DNA of 64,000 nucleotides from Haliea sp040221975 (GTDB taxonomy: Bacteria > Pseudomonadota > Gammaproteobacteria > Pseudomonadales > Halieaceae), in the NCBI GenBank assembly GCA_040221975.1, contig JAVJWR010000027.1:62001-126000 (forward strand). The letters run 5' to 3'. The notes below the pieces were generated by a model. The model was not told the DNA's origin and did no database searches. It was given only the letters and a program-made list of their open reading frames with translations. Each line of letters starts with the position of its first letter. Position 1 is the stretch's first letter. Position numbers and translations under genes: made by a program. Positions 43,826 to 52,580 of this stretch are shown one piece after another.

Positions 43826-45504
43826 GAGCTGGCTGCCTGCGTCCCGGCCCGGTTTTTGGGCCGGGCCTTGGGCCTGGCGGCAGCCTTGGGCCTGGGACTG
43901 GTTCTAGCCTTCGCCTTCGCTTTGGCTTTGGGTGTCGCTTGGGCCTTGGATTTGGCTTTGGGCTTGGGCTTGGGCTTGGGCTTGGGCTTGGGCTTGGGCC
44001 CGGTTTTGGCCTTGGCCTTGGCGTTGGGTGTGGGTTCTGCCGGCGCCCGGCTCGCGGTTGCCGCGACGCCCTCTTCCAGCGGCTGGCCCAGGCTCTGCAG
44101 GAACAGGTTGCGCACCGCTGTCACATGCCGGTCCAGGCTGGCTGCCGTCCACGCCGAGGTGTCGATAGGCTCCAGCACCTCCACATCCACGGTCGCGGGC
44201 CGGAATACAAACTCGCCCTTGGGCGCCACATCGCCGGCGTTGCGGATCACGATCGGGACGATGGGGACGCCGGCCTGCATCGCCAGATGAAAGGCGCCCT
44301 TCTTGAAGGCGCCCAGCCGCGGTGAAACGCTGCGGGTGCCCTCGGGTGCCAGCGCCACCGACTTGCCTTCCTCGCGCATCGCTTCCACCAGGGGCGTCAT
44401 GGCTTCGATGGCGCTGGCAGAGTTGGCGCGGTCGATCATCACCACCCCGCCCAGCTCCAGCACCCTGCCGATGACCGGCATGTCGCGAATCTCTTTCTTG
44501 CCCACCCCGGCCATGTCGCGCCGCAGCAGGCTGGCCATGATGACCACATCGGCCTTGCTCTGGTGGTTGAAGATGAATACGGCGGGTCGCTGCGACCACA
44601 GGTGTTCCTGGCCCTTGACGTTGAGGTCCAGGCCGATCAGGGCGCTGGCGGTGTCCGCGAACAGGGACAGGGAGAAATTGAGCGACTGGCGCCTGGAGCG
44701 GGTCAGGGCATAGACCGGCAGGCCCGCCAGGAAGGTGGGGACCAGGCTGACCGTGGCCGCGGCGGAGCGAAGGTACTGGGAGACGGACGGGCGGCCACGA
44801 CTGGTAAAGCGCACCACGGGCCACTGCCGGTCGCGGGCAATGCCCAGCAGGCGGCTGCTCGGATTCAGTACCCGCGGATAGCGCACCCGCTCCAGCAGCA
44901 GCAGGTCATCCTGGCTGTCGCTGTAGAAGAAGCTCTGGTCGAGGTCGGCGCCCTGGTCGGCAGCCAGTTGCTCGGCCGCGTCCACCTTGCCCTGGCCGAA
45001 GCAGGTGGGGCGCACGACGCCGCCGGTGAACCTGCCGTTCTCAACCTCCAGTGCCGTGCACATGACGTGTTCGATGCCCAGGTCCCGCGCCGCGGGCTCG
45101 ACCTGGTAACAGGTGGCCGAGGAAATGATGGCAACCGTGTGGCCCTTGGCGCGATGGGCGTCGATCAGGGCGCGGGATTCGGGGTATACGCGGCGTGCGA
45201 TCTGGTCCCGATACAGGGTTTCGCCGAACTCGTGGTAGCTGTCTTCGTCAATGCCGCGCAGAAACTGGGCGGTTACGGTCATCATCGCCGAGAAGCCCAT
45301 GTTGCCGAGGCCAAAGCTGGCCATGGCCTGCACCAGTTCAATCAGTTCCCGGCCATTGAGATCGCCGCGCCGCAGCTGCTCGCGAATGAACAGGGTGGCA
45401 GAGTAGCCGGAAATGACCGTGCCATCGAAATCGAAGATGGCGGCGACCCCGGGTCCGTCGGGTGCCGCCTCAATGTCCTTAAGCAATTGTCGGATGCTTG
45501 CCAT
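43822..45504 (-). CDS. HAD-IB hydrolase fused to 1-acyl-glycerol-3-phosphate acyltransferase (PlsC), KP-rich tail
   Basis: The 560-residue product has three parts. Residues 15-225 are a HAD-IB phosphatase with FDFDGTVISGYS (Asp25, Asp27), IISSAT and SDSQDD. Residues 285-470 are a PlsC acyltransferase with FNHQSKAD (His314, Asp319) and PEGTRS (387-392). Residues 490-560 are a Lys/Pro/Ala-rich tail with a KPKPKP run (504-516). The fusion resembles CicA/PlsC-type proteins that convert lysophosphatidate to phosphatidate; the HAD role is unclear. The tail is highly basic and could bind membrane phospholipids or nucleic acid. It is the first gene of the operon with plsB and gpsA. Confidence 0.88.
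   Translation of the reverse strand: MASIRQLLKDIEAAPDGPGVAAIFDFDGTVISGYSATLFIREQLRRGDLNGRELIELVQAMASFGLGNMGFSAMMTVTAQFLRGIDEDSYHEFGETLYRDQIARRVYPESRALIDAHRAKGHTVAIISSATCYQVEPAARDLGIEHVMCTALEVENGRFTGGVVRPTCFGQGKVDAAEQLAADQGADLDQSFFYSDSQDDLLLLERVRYPRVLNPSSRLLGIARDRQWPVVRFTSRGRPSVSQYLRSAAATVSLVPTFLAGLPVYALTRSRRQSLNFSLSLFADTASALIGLDLNVKGQEHLWSQRPAVFIFNHQSKADVVIMASLLRRDMAGVGKKEIRDMPVIGRVLELGGVVMIDRANSASAIEAMTPLVEAMREEGKSVALAPEGTRSVSPRLGAFKKGAFHLAMQAGVPIVPIVIRNAGDVAPKGEFVFRPATVDVEVLEPIDTSAWTAASLDRHVTAVRNLFLQSLGQPLEEGVAATASRAPAEPTPNAKAKAKTGPKPKPKPKPKPKPKAKSKAQATPKAKAKAKARTSPRPKAAARPKARPKNRAGTQAASS
43958..43999. repeat. Seven perfect tandem TTGGGC hexamers inside the PlsC tail
   Basis: Seven uninterrupted copies of TTGGGC (GCCCAA on the coding strand) encode alternating Lys and Pro. 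Because the unit is six bases, gain or loss changes tail length by two residues without a frameshift. It lies in a longer stretch of degenerate GGCTTT/GGCCTT-type repeats (43901-44025). Confidence 0.92.
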
Positions 45505-45584
45505 GCCACTCCCTGCAGCGCCCGCTAGCCGGGCTCGTTATGCTCCCGGCAAGCATACTGATCCCTCCCGGGATAGGGAAGCGC

Positions 45585-46040
45585 TCAGGCCAGCGCCTTC
45601 AGGTTACCCTCGGCGTCCACTTCCATGAGGGCATTGCGGGGGTCGTCGGTTTCCCAATAGCCGCGCAGGGACAGAAGCTTGCCCTCGGCGTCGACATGGT
45701 AGGTAAAAATGCCATGCACCTTCTGTTGCAAGGTCTTGCCTTCGCCGCCGTCAATGGTGATGGTCAGATTGACATGGTTGGCGACCTCATCACCGGCGGC
45801 AAAGGACTCCAGGATTTCGATGCGGATATCCACCGGGGCGATAAAATTGTCCCAGAAGGCTTCGCGCGCCGCTGGCCCCCGGTGACCGTTGCCCTCCGGG
45901 TCGATGTGGGAGACGCCAATGGGATCCTGGATGATGGCGTCCTCGGCATACAGGCCCAGCCAGCCCGCCTTGTTCTTGCTGTGGACATATTCCCGCGACA
46001 GCAGCGCCGCACGGCGCGCGGGATGTTCGTTCTCAAACAT
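45585..46040 (-). CDS. NTF2-fold/SnoaL-like protein (ketosteroid-isomerase-like)
   Basis: The 151-residue cytoplasmic product has the NTF2-like pattern: YVHSKNKAGWLGLYAEDAII, DPIGVSH(ID)P, AREAFWDNFIAP, and IFTYHVDAEGKLLSLRGYWE. It resembles bacterial ketosteroid-isomerase-like proteins, which often bind hydrophobic ligands. No enzyme partner is adjacent. It follows the SCO1 gene on the same strand by 71 bases and may be expressed separately. A role with the oxygenase at 36087 is speculative. Confidence 0.8.
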   Translation of the reverse strand: MFENEHPARRAALLSREYVHSKNKAGWLGLYAEDAIIQDPIGVSHIDPEGNGHRGPAAREAFWDNFIAPVDIRIEILESFAAGDEVANHVNLTITIDGGEGKTLQQKVHGIFTYHVDAEGKLLSLRGYWETDDPRNALMEVDAEGNLKALA

Positions 46041-46111
46041 GGCGATTCCTTTTTTATTGAAGCCGGTCGCTGAGTGTATACCCTGCGGGGCGGGCTGCCT
46101 GCGGCAACGGT

Positions 46112-46828
46112 TCAGACATCCTGACCGCGAGCGGGATTTGCCTTGCGGGTATCGCTGAGGTGGGTGCGGATGGCCGTGTAGTCCCGTACCAGGGTGGGAA
46201 TGTCAAAGCCGGGGAAGCCCTGGGCATCAACGCGTCCGGGTTCCAGCACGGCCTGGAGCTTGCCCTCCGGATTCAGCAGCAACAGCGATACCCCGTGACC
46301 GACCTCGTAATCGCCGTCCTCCAGGGTGGTGCCCTCGGCGGGTTCCAGCACGGACATGATGCCCAGGCTGCTGGCAAAGGCGGCAGCTCCCGCTTCACCG
46401 CCATCGGTAGCGGTGAGGCCAGTGAAGCTGGGGTCGAAGAACGCGACATAGCTGGCCATCTGCACGGGAGTATCCCGGCGGTGGTCCACACTGTAGAACA
46501 GCACCTGCAGGTCGCGACGCAACTCGGGTGCCAGTTGGCTGCGAAAGCCCGCAAGTTCCGCCAGGGTTGCGGGGCAGACATCGGGGCAGGTGGTGAAACC
46601 GTAGCTCACCAGATGCCAGCGCCCCTTCAGGTCGCTGTTGCTGAAGGCATCGCCGTGGTGGTCAGTCAGCACAAACGGCGCCAGCGCCCTGGCCTCGGGC
46701 AGCAGTACGCCCTCGATCTGGGGCGGCGGTGTTGGCCGGTTCAGGAGGAGGATGGCCGCGACTGCGGCGATGGCGCTATTGGCCAGGACAAACCCCAGCA
46801 ACATGCGCTGGCGAGGTTGCATGTTCAT
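46112..46828 (-). CDS. SCO1/SenC copper chaperone for cytochrome oxidase
   Basis: The 238-residue product has an N-terminal anchor (residues 10-29) and a thioredoxin-fold domain with the copper motif TTCPDVCPATL (Cys81, Cys85) and the His ligand in YEVGHGVSLLL (His178). It would load copper into the CuA site of subunit II from the periplasmic side. It overlaps the subunit IV gene by four bases as the last gene of the oxidase operon, which ties it to this oxidase. Confidence 0.92.
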   Translation of the reverse strand: MNMQPRQRMLLGFVLANSAIAAVAAILLLNRPTPPPQIEGVLLPEARALAPFVLTDHHGDAFSNSDLKGRWHLVSYGFTTCPDVCPATLAELAGFRSQLAPELRRDLQVLFYSVDHRRDTPVQMASYVAFFDPSFTGLTATDGGEAGAAAFASSLGIMSVLEPAEGTTLEDGDYEVGHGVSLLLLNPEGKLQAVLEPGRVDAQGFPGFDIPTLVRDYTAIRTHLSDTRKANPARGQDV

Positions 46829-47145
46829 CCGTGGTCAAGGAACGCTTGCCGGGTTGCAAAGGTATAGTCGCCCTCGATCAGCATCAGGGCGATCAGCACC
46901 ATAATCGCCAGTGTTGGCAGCAGCAGGGTGTACTTGAGCGCCAGCCGTTCCCACTGGAAGTGCATGAAGATGGCCACGATCAGGCCCGCCTTCAGCAGCA
47001 TGAAAATGATGATCAGGGTCCAGCGCAGGTAACCCTGCACGTGGAAGTAATCGACCATGTAGGAAAAGGTACTGAGCACAAATAGCAGCAGCCAGATTTT
47101 CAGGTAGATACCTATGGGGTGCTGTTCACCCGCGGTGTCGCTCAT
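46825..47145 (-). CDS. Cytochrome c oxidase subunit IV
   Basis: The 106-residue product has three transmembrane helices (about residues 14-33, 42-61 and 71-92) and FMLLKAGLIVAIFMHFQWER, typical of prokaryotic subunit IV (CtaF/CyoD-like). It stabilises the oxidase. I begin at the ATG at 47145, which has a strong AAGGAGG upstream, rather than with a longer open frame. The gene lies ten bases after the subunit III gene. Confidence 0.88.
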   Translation of the reverse strand: MSDTAGEQHPIGIYLKIWLLLFVLSTFSYMVDYFHVQGYLRWTLIIIFMLLKAGLIVAIFMHFQWERLALKYTLLLPTLAIMVLIALMLIEGDYTFATRQAFLDHG

Positions 47146-47155
47146 GCAATCCTCC

Positions 47156-47836
47156 TTACCACAGGTAGAAGAAGGCGAAAATGAAGACCCAGACCAGGTC
47201 CACGAAATGCCAGTAGAGGCCAGTGATCTCGACGATCGCGTAGCCTTTCTTTTCGTAGTCGCCCCGGCCCACCTTGCGGGCGATGATGGCGAGGTAGATG
47301 ACACCGGCGCTCACATGCAGACCGTGGAAGCCCGTGATCATGAAGAATGCGGAGCCGAATTGAGCTGCGCCCCAGGGGTTGCCCCAGGGTCTTACGCCCT
47401 CGTGGATCAGCTTGCTCCATTCAAAGGCCTGCAGGCCGACAAAGCTGGCACCGAGCACGGCGGTGATTGCCATCAGGATTACGGTGCGGCGGCGGTCGCC
47501 CCGGTAGGCAAAGTTCACAGCCATGGCCATGGTCCCGCTACTGGTGATCAGGATAAACGTCATGATGGCGATCAACACCAGTGGCAGGTAAACACCGCCA
47601 ATGGTCAGGGCAAAAACCTCGCTGGCGGGTGGCCATGGGTCGGTGGCCGACAACCTCACGTTCATGTAACCAGTGAGGAAGATGCTGAAAATAAAGGTGT
47701 CACTGAGCAGGAATATCCACATCATCACCTTGCCCCAGGGCAAGTCGAAGGCCTGCTTGTCGGCGCCCCAGTCCCGGACCATGCCGGGAACGCCGGGCTG
47801 GGTGTAATCGCTGCTGACGGGATCGGCTGATTTCAT
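47156..47836 (-). CDS. coxP: Cytochrome c oxidase subunit III (CoxP-like)
   Basis: The 226-residue product has seven hydrophobic helices with PWGKVMMWIFLLSDTFIFSI, FVGLQAFEWSKLIHEG and the C-terminal HGLHVSAGVIYLAIIARKVG then YWHFVDLVWVFIFAFFYLW, all standard for haem-copper oxidase subunit III. A GAGGGAG ribosome site precedes the ATG at 47836. It is the larger, more conventional of two adjacent subunit III genes. The symbol follows the coxMNOP gene order and is provisional. Confidence 0.88.
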   Translation of the reverse strand: MKSADPVSSDYTQPGVPGMVRDWGADKQAFDLPWGKVMMWIFLLSDTFIFSIFLTGYMNVRLSATDPWPPASEVFALTIGGVYLPLVLIAIMTFILITSSGTMAMAVNFAYRGDRRRTVILMAITAVLGASFVGLQAFEWSKLIHEGVRPWGNPWGAAQFGSAFFMITGFHGLHVSAGVIYLAIIARKVGRGDYEKKGYAIVEITGLYWHFVDLVWVFIFAFFYLW

Positions 47837-47846
47837 GAGAGCTCCC

Positions 47847-48527
47847 TCAGAAGCCACACAGGGCTGCCAACATGTTGATAGTCTCGGCCCGGCTGGTGAG
47901 CACGGCAAACAGCAGCAGCCAGACTCCCAGCAGGAAGTGCCAGTAGTGTGTGCAGAGTGCGAGCGGGCTGCTCAAGCGGGCCACGGCGCCGTCATACCAG
48001 ACCCGGAATACCACATTGGCCAGCACCATCAGACCGCCGAGGACATGCAGCCCGTGCACTGCGGTCAGCAGGTAGAAGTAGCTGTTGGCGGGATTGGTGT
48101 TGACGTAGTAGCCCATGGTCTGCAGATGGCGCCACAGCTCCAGTTGCGCTACCAGGAAGGCCACCGCAAAGAATACCGCCGCGCTGATCCCCGCGACTGC
48201 CCGGTTGACCTGGTCGCGCCGCGCCGACCACAGGCCCCATTGCATTGCCAGGCTGCTGAGCGCCAGGATAGCGGTGTTGAGCCAGAGCCGGCTGGGGTCG
48301 GTGAAGGGCTGCCAGGGCTGCCCGGCCAGGGCCTGGAAATCCGGATACTGGGAGCGCGACAGGAAGGTAATGATGAACAGGAAGAACAATACGCTGACGA
48401 TGCCCATGATAAAGCGCAACGCGGTGCGGGGCGCCGCCAGCGGGTCGGCCGCGACCGCGACTCCGGCGGTGCTGACCATGGTGGGGCCGAGCCAGGGCTT
48501 GGTCCCCAGTGTCTTGAAGAAATTCAT
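47847..48527 (-). CDS. coxO: Second subunit III-like haem-copper oxidase protein (CoxO-like)
   Basis: The 226-residue product has seven hydrophobic segments and HGLHVLGGLMVLANVVFRVW plus HYWHFLLGVWLLLFAVLTSR near the C terminus, so it is a subunit III homologue. The N-terminal half (SRSQYPDFQALAG) is unlike its neighbour. A pair of subunit III genes is typical of coxMNOP-type oxidases. Its start overlaps the subunit I stop by four bases. The symbol is provisional. Confidence 0.82.
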   Translation of the reverse strand: MNFFKTLGTKPWLGPTMVSTAGVAVAADPLAAPRTALRFIMGIVSVLFFLFIITFLSRSQYPDFQALAGQPWQPFTDPSRLWLNTAILALSSLAMQWGLWSARRDQVNRAVAGISAAVFFAVAFLVAQLELWRHLQTMGYYVNTNPANSYFYLLTAVHGLHVLGGLMVLANVVFRVWYDGAVARLSSPLALCTHYWHFLLGVWLLLFAVLTSRAETINMLAALCGF

Positions 48528-50263
48528 CCTTCAGCTCCTTTGCCTTCGGGCTCGTTCTGGGGAATGAAGTCGCGCTCTGCGCCCGGCACGCTGAAGTCAT
48601 AGGCCCAGCGGTGCACGACCGGCAGTTCCGGGCCCCAGTTGCCGTGCCGGGGCGGTACATCCGGGGTTTGCCATTCCAGGCTGGTCGCCCCCCAGGGGTT
48701 GTGCCCGGCTGGCTCGCCCTTGCGCAGGGTACGGATCACGTTGTAGATGAAAATCAGCTGGCTCAGGCCCACGATAATCGCCGCCATGGTAATACTGGCG
48801 TTGAGGGCCTCGGCGGACTCGGGTATGAAGTCGGTGCCACTCGTGGCGAAGTAGCGCCGCGGCACGCCGAGGAAACCGAGGTAGTGCATCGGCAGGTAGA
48901 TCGCATAGGTGCCGAGGAAGGTAAACCAGAAGTGGGCCTTGCCAAGCCCCACATGCAACTGCTTCCCGGAGACCAGCGGGAACCAGTGGTAGATGGCGGC
49001 GAACAGCACCATGATTGGCGATACCCCCATGACCATATGGAAGTGCGCCACCACGAAGTAGGTGTCGGACAGGGGCAGGTCGATGGTGACATTGCCCAGG
49101 AACAGGCCGGTCAGGCCGCCGTGGGTGAAGGTGAAGATGAAGCCGATGGCGAACAGCATGGGCACCGTCAGGTGGATGTTGCCGCGCCACAGTGTCAGCA
49201 CCCAGTTGTAGACCTTGAGCGCGGTGGGTACCGCGATGATCAGGGTGGTGGTGGCGAAGAAGAAGCCGAAGGCCGGGTGCATGCCGCTGACGTACATGTG
49301 GTGGGCCCAGACCACGAAGCTGAGACCGCCGATGGCGACGATGGCCCACACCATCATGCGGTAGCCGAAGATATTCTTGCGGGCGTGGGTGGCGATCACA
49401 TCCGATACCATGCCGAAGGCAGGCAGGGCGACGATATACACCTCCGGGTGGCCGAAGAACCAGAACAGGTGCTGGAACAGGATAGGACTGCCGCCGGTAT
49501 AGTCCAGCGATTCGCCCAGCGACACCAGCGCAGGCATGAAAAAGCTGGTGCCAATGACCTTGTCCAGCATCATCATGATGGCGCTGACCAGCAATGCGGG
49601 GAAGGCCAGCAGACCCAGCACGGTGGCAGTGAAGATGCCCCAGATAGTAAGCGGCATGCGCATCAGGGTCATGCCGTGGGTGCGTGCCTGCAGCACGGTG
49701 GTCACATAATTCAGCCCGCCCATGGTGAAAGCGACGATGAATATGGCCAGGGACGCCAGCATCAGGATGATACCCCAGTCATAGCCGGGCGTGCCCTGCA
49801 GAATCGCCTGCGGCGGGTACAGGGTCCAGCCGGCTCCGGTGGGCCCCCCGGGGACGAAGAAACTTGCCAGCAGCACGATCACCGACAGCAGGTAGGTCCA
49901 GAAGCTGAGCATGTTCAGGTAGGGGAACACCATGTCCCGGGCGCCGATCATCAGCGGGATCAAATAGTTGCCGAAGCCGCCCAGCAACAGGGCCGTCAGC
50001 AGGTAGATCACCATGATCATGCCGTGCATGGTGACGAACTGCAGGTAGGCGCTGGGGTCGATGAAATCGAAGGTGTCGGGAAAGCCCAGCTGCAGGCGCA
50101 TCAAGCCCGACAGGACCAGCGCCACCAGGCCGACGAAGACCGCGGTGATCGAGTACTGGATGGCAATGACCTTGTGGTCCTGGCTCCAGATGTAGGTGGT
50201 GAAGAAGCTGTGTGGCTCGTGCTGGTCTTCCTCGATCTGGTCGGCGATTGCAGTGTGTTGCAT
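48524..50263 (-). CDS. coxN: Cytochrome c oxidase subunit I (A1-type)
   Basis: The 579-residue product has twelve helices. The catalytic region has WFFGHPEVYIVALPAFGM, where the His ligates CuB and the Glu marks the A1 type, HHMYVSGM for further CuB His ligands, and TYFVVAHFHMVMGV with the haem-ligand His residues. It reduces oxygen to water and pumps protons. It follows subunit II by ten bases and overlaps the first subunit III by four. The symbol is by gene order and provisional. Confidence 0.93.
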   Translation of the reverse strand: MQHTAIADQIEEDQHEPHSFFTTYIWSQDHKVIAIQYSITAVFVGLVALVLSGLMRLQLGFPDTFDFIDPSAYLQFVTMHGMIMVIYLLTALLLGGFGNYLIPLMIGARDMVFPYLNMLSFWTYLLSVIVLLASFFVPGGPTGAGWTLYPPQAILQGTPGYDWGIILMLASLAIFIVAFTMGGLNYVTTVLQARTHGMTLMRMPLTIWGIFTATVLGLLAFPALLVSAIMMMLDKVIGTSFFMPALVSLGESLDYTGGSPILFQHLFWFFGHPEVYIVALPAFGMVSDVIATHARKNIFGYRMMVWAIVAIGGLSFVVWAHHMYVSGMHPAFGFFFATTTLIIAVPTALKVYNWVLTLWRGNIHLTVPMLFAIGFIFTFTHGGLTGLFLGNVTIDLPLSDTYFVVAHFHMVMGVSPIMVLFAAIYHWFPLVSGKQLHVGLGKAHFWFTFLGTYAIYLPMHYLGFLGVPRRYFATSGTDFIPESAEALNASITMAAIIVGLSQLIFIYNVIRTLRKGEPAGHNPWGATSLEWQTPDVPPRHGNWGPELPVVHRWAYDFSVPGAERDFIPQNEPEGKGAEG

Positions 50264-50273
50264 GCCTTTCCCC

Positions 50274-51626
50274 TCAAAGCGTGTTCAGGTAGGAGAGCAG
50301 GTCGTCGATGGACTGCTCGTTCTGCAGTGACCGCGACATCAGCACCATCTGCTGGCCGTAGCGGTCGTCGCTGTGGCCGCCGCGCACGCCCTTGCGGAAA
50401 TTCTCCAGCTGCCGGCGGATGTACCAATCCTGCAACCCGGCCAGGCCCGGCGCCTGCAGGGCCTCGTTACCCTGGGCCCGGCTGCCATGGCAGGCGCCAC
50501 AGCTGTTGTAGTGGGCGGCGCCCCGGTGCGGATCGCCGCTGACTGTGCCTGCAGTGTCCGACGCTGGCAGCGAGGCCAGCCAGGCGGAAACATCCCGCAC
50601 TGCCTCCCGACTGCCCAGGACAGCGGCCATGGGCGCCATCTGCTGACCATAGGTATCGGCCTCGTGTGCACCGCGAATACCCTGTTGGTAGTGTTGCAGC
50701 TGGCGCTGCAGATACCAGGCCGGGAGGCCCGCCAGCTGTGGCGTATTCATGTCCCGGTTGCCTTCACCGTCGGCGCCATGGCAGGCCGCGCACACCGCAT
50801 AGTGCTCCTGCCCGGCAACGGGATCGCCCCGGCCTTCACCCTGGATTTCGGCCCAGGTACGCTGCCCGGCGAGCCACTGTTCGAAGTCCTGTGGTTCCTC
50901 GACGATGACATTGCCGCGCATGGCGTAGTGGGCGATGCCGCACAGCTCCATGCACATCACATCGAAGCGGCCGGTGCGGGTGGGGGTGAACCAGACGTAA
51001 CTGACGGTGCCGGGCACCATGTCCATCTTGACCCGGAACTGGGGGACCGCGAAATTGTGCAACACGTCGCGGGAGCGCAGCAGCACCTTGACCGACCGGT
51101 CCAGCGGCAGGCGCAGGTCTTCGCCACGGACCAGGACGTCATCGGCGCCCGTGGGATCGTTGGGGCTCATGCCAAAAGGATTTTCAGCCGACATGAAGCG
51201 GGCGTCGACTTCACCCAGCTCACCGTCGGCCCCGGGGAAGCGATAGCTCCACTGCCACTGTTCGCCGAACACCTCTACGACATCGGCGTCCTCGGGCACG
51301 TCGACGAAATCTGCCCACACCACCAGCCCGGGCGCCAGCATGGCGACGATGCCGACGGTGGTGATGCCGGTGAGCCACTTCTCCAGGGAAGCGTTCTCGG
51401 GCTCATAGTCCGCCCGCCGGCCGGCGGTGCTGCGGTAGCGGAATACCGCCAGCGCCAGGAACAGGTTGACGGCGACGAAGACAAAGCCGGTGATCCACAG
51501 GGTAATGTTGATGGTCGTGTCGATAGCTTCCCAGTTGGACGCCAGCGGCGTAAACCACCAGGGGCTCCACCAGTGAAATGCCAGAGAACCGACCACCAGC
51601 AAGACCAGGGCAATCACGATTTTCAT
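50274..51626 (-). CDS. coxM: Cytochrome c oxidase subunit II with two C-terminal cytochrome c domains
   Basis: The 450-residue product has two transmembrane helices (about 4-24 and 41-63, with a further segment at 88-106), a cupredoxin CuA domain with His190, Cys225, Cys229, His233 and Met236 (CMELCGIAHYAM), and two c-type haem motifs, CAACH (279-283) and CGACH (376-380). Electrons would pass from the tethered cytochromes c to CuA. Two fused c domains resemble CoxM-type subunits. A strong AAGGAGGT precedes the ATG at 51626, the first gene of the operon. The symbol is provisional. Confidence 0.9.
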   Translation of the reverse strand: MKIVIALVLLVVGSLAFHWWSPWWFTPLASNWEAIDTTINITLWITGFVFVAVNLFLALAVFRYRSTAGRRADYEPENASLEKWLTGITTVGIVAMLAPGLVVWADFVDVPEDADVVEVFGEQWQWSYRFPGADGELGEVDARFMSAENPFGMSPNDPTGADDVLVRGEDLRLPLDRSVKVLLRSRDVLHNFAVPQFRVKMDMVPGTVSYVWFTPTRTGRFDVMCMELCGIAHYAMRGNVIVEEPQDFEQWLAGQRTWAEIQGEGRGDPVAGQEHYAVCAACHGADGEGNRDMNTPQLAGLPAWYLQRQLQHYQQGIRGAHEADTYGQQMAPMAAVLGSREAVRDVSAWLASLPASDTAGTVSGDPHRGAAHYNSCGACHGSRAQGNEALQAPGLAGLQDWYIRRQLENFRKGVRGGHSDDRYGQQMVLMSRSLQNEQSIDDLLSYLNTL

Positions 51627-51700
51627 GCCACCTCCTTGTACGCTTGCAGCTGGCGAACGGAACGCCCCGGCCGCTGCGAGCAATTATTCTTATGTGTGTT

Positions 51701-52267
51701 TCACTGGTGTCGCCAGGCAGTACCTTTCATCATGTTTTCTATTCTTGCCCGGGTGCTTACAAACCAGCCAGGAGCCGCGGGTCCCTCGCCAGCTGAGGTG
51801 AGTTTGGGGTGGGCGCTGACAATACGCCGCAGGATGTCCTCCTGGGGCTGGCTGACATCGACAAACAGGACGTGCTTGCCGGCTCGCAGATCATCGGTGA
51901 AACGCTTGAAATCCGAATGCGGCTCCTGGATACCGATCAGGCCTCCCTCCCAGGTACAGAAGCCGAGCACTATGACGGCGAGAAAGATGGGGGGAACCCA
52001 GGTGATGGTGGCGGCGATGCCTGTCGCCCATGTGGCAGCGAGGACAATGGCTGCACCAATGACGCCGATCACCGCGCCGCGTTCGGTGCCGTGTACGACA
52101 TCCTTGCGCAGCACCGCTTCCACATCATTCAGCCTGTGGGCCTGTACACCAGCGTCGTCTTCGCTGAGGACATGAATCTGCGGAGTGGAAACGCCTGCCT
52201 CCTCCAGGTCGCGCTCCACCTGCTCCAGTTCGTCGAGATCATCGCTGAGAAAAAAGTGCCTTTTCAT
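51701..52267 (-). CDS. Two-helix membrane protein of unknown function
   Basis: The 188-residue product starts MKRHFFLSDDLDELEQVERD, an acidic cytoplasmic segment that resembles flavin/stress-type DUF1269-like proteins with two hydrophobic helices (about residues 66-86 and 90-110), then a hydrophilic C terminus (FKRFTDDLRAGKHVLFVDVS). I do not recognise a function. It lies upstream of the cox operon on the same strand with 74 bases between and could be read through. A GAGGAG ribosome site precedes the ATG at 52267. Confidence 0.7.
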   Translation of the reverse strand: MKRHFFLSDDLDELEQVERDLEEAGVSTPQIHVLSEDDAGVQAHRLNDVEAVLRKDVVHGTERGAVIGVIGAAIVLAATWATGIAATITWVPPIFLAVIVLGFCTWEGGLIGIQEPHSDFKRFTDDLRAGKHVLFVDVSQPQEDILRRIVSAHPKLTSAGEGPAAPGWFVSTRARIENMMKGTAWRHQ

Positions 52268-52475
52268 TATTGAAATACTCCTCGCCGGATTGCCGGATGT
52301 GCACTTGCTCTGGAGTATAGCACCGCCATTGGGGGGCACCGGCCGAAGCTCCAGGCAGCAGTTTTTTTAAGTCTATTCAGTACTTAGCAGGGTGGTTCAA
52401 TAGAAAAAAAAGAGCTAAAAAACACGGTTTTTGCCGGAAAACAAGACTGTTCCTGGTGGTCATTGGTCGCAATCG

Positions 52476-52498
52476 CGTTCTGCTGAGAACGTTTTTTT
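52476..52498 (+). terminator. Orphan Rho-independent terminator
   Basis: CGTTCT (52476-52481) pairs perfectly with AGAACG (52486-52491), the loop is GCTG, and seven T residues follow (52492-52498). No plus-strand gene ends upstream within 1 kb, so the transcript it stops is unexplained. Confidence 0.75.
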
Positions 52499-52580
52499 AT
52501 AAACAGATTTTTTAATAGGCTCAGATGACCTAAGCCGTGATTGCGGCGTGAACCGCCGGGTGCGCGCCAGCGATGTCCGT

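Noticed and set aside
42638..44290. A 550-codon open frame opposite plsB and plsC
   Set aside because: It is antisense to two clear enzymes; its Leu/Gly repeat is only the complement of the KP microsatellite.
45548..45580. Hairpin TCCCT...AGGGA as terminator after the HAD-PlsC promoter region
   Set aside because: Only five pairs with a long loop and no T-tract.
48611..50542. A 643-codon open frame opposite the oxidase subunit I gene
   Set aside because: It is antisense to a clear subunit I gene, rich in His, Gln, Gly and Asp from GC-biased codons, and matches no family.
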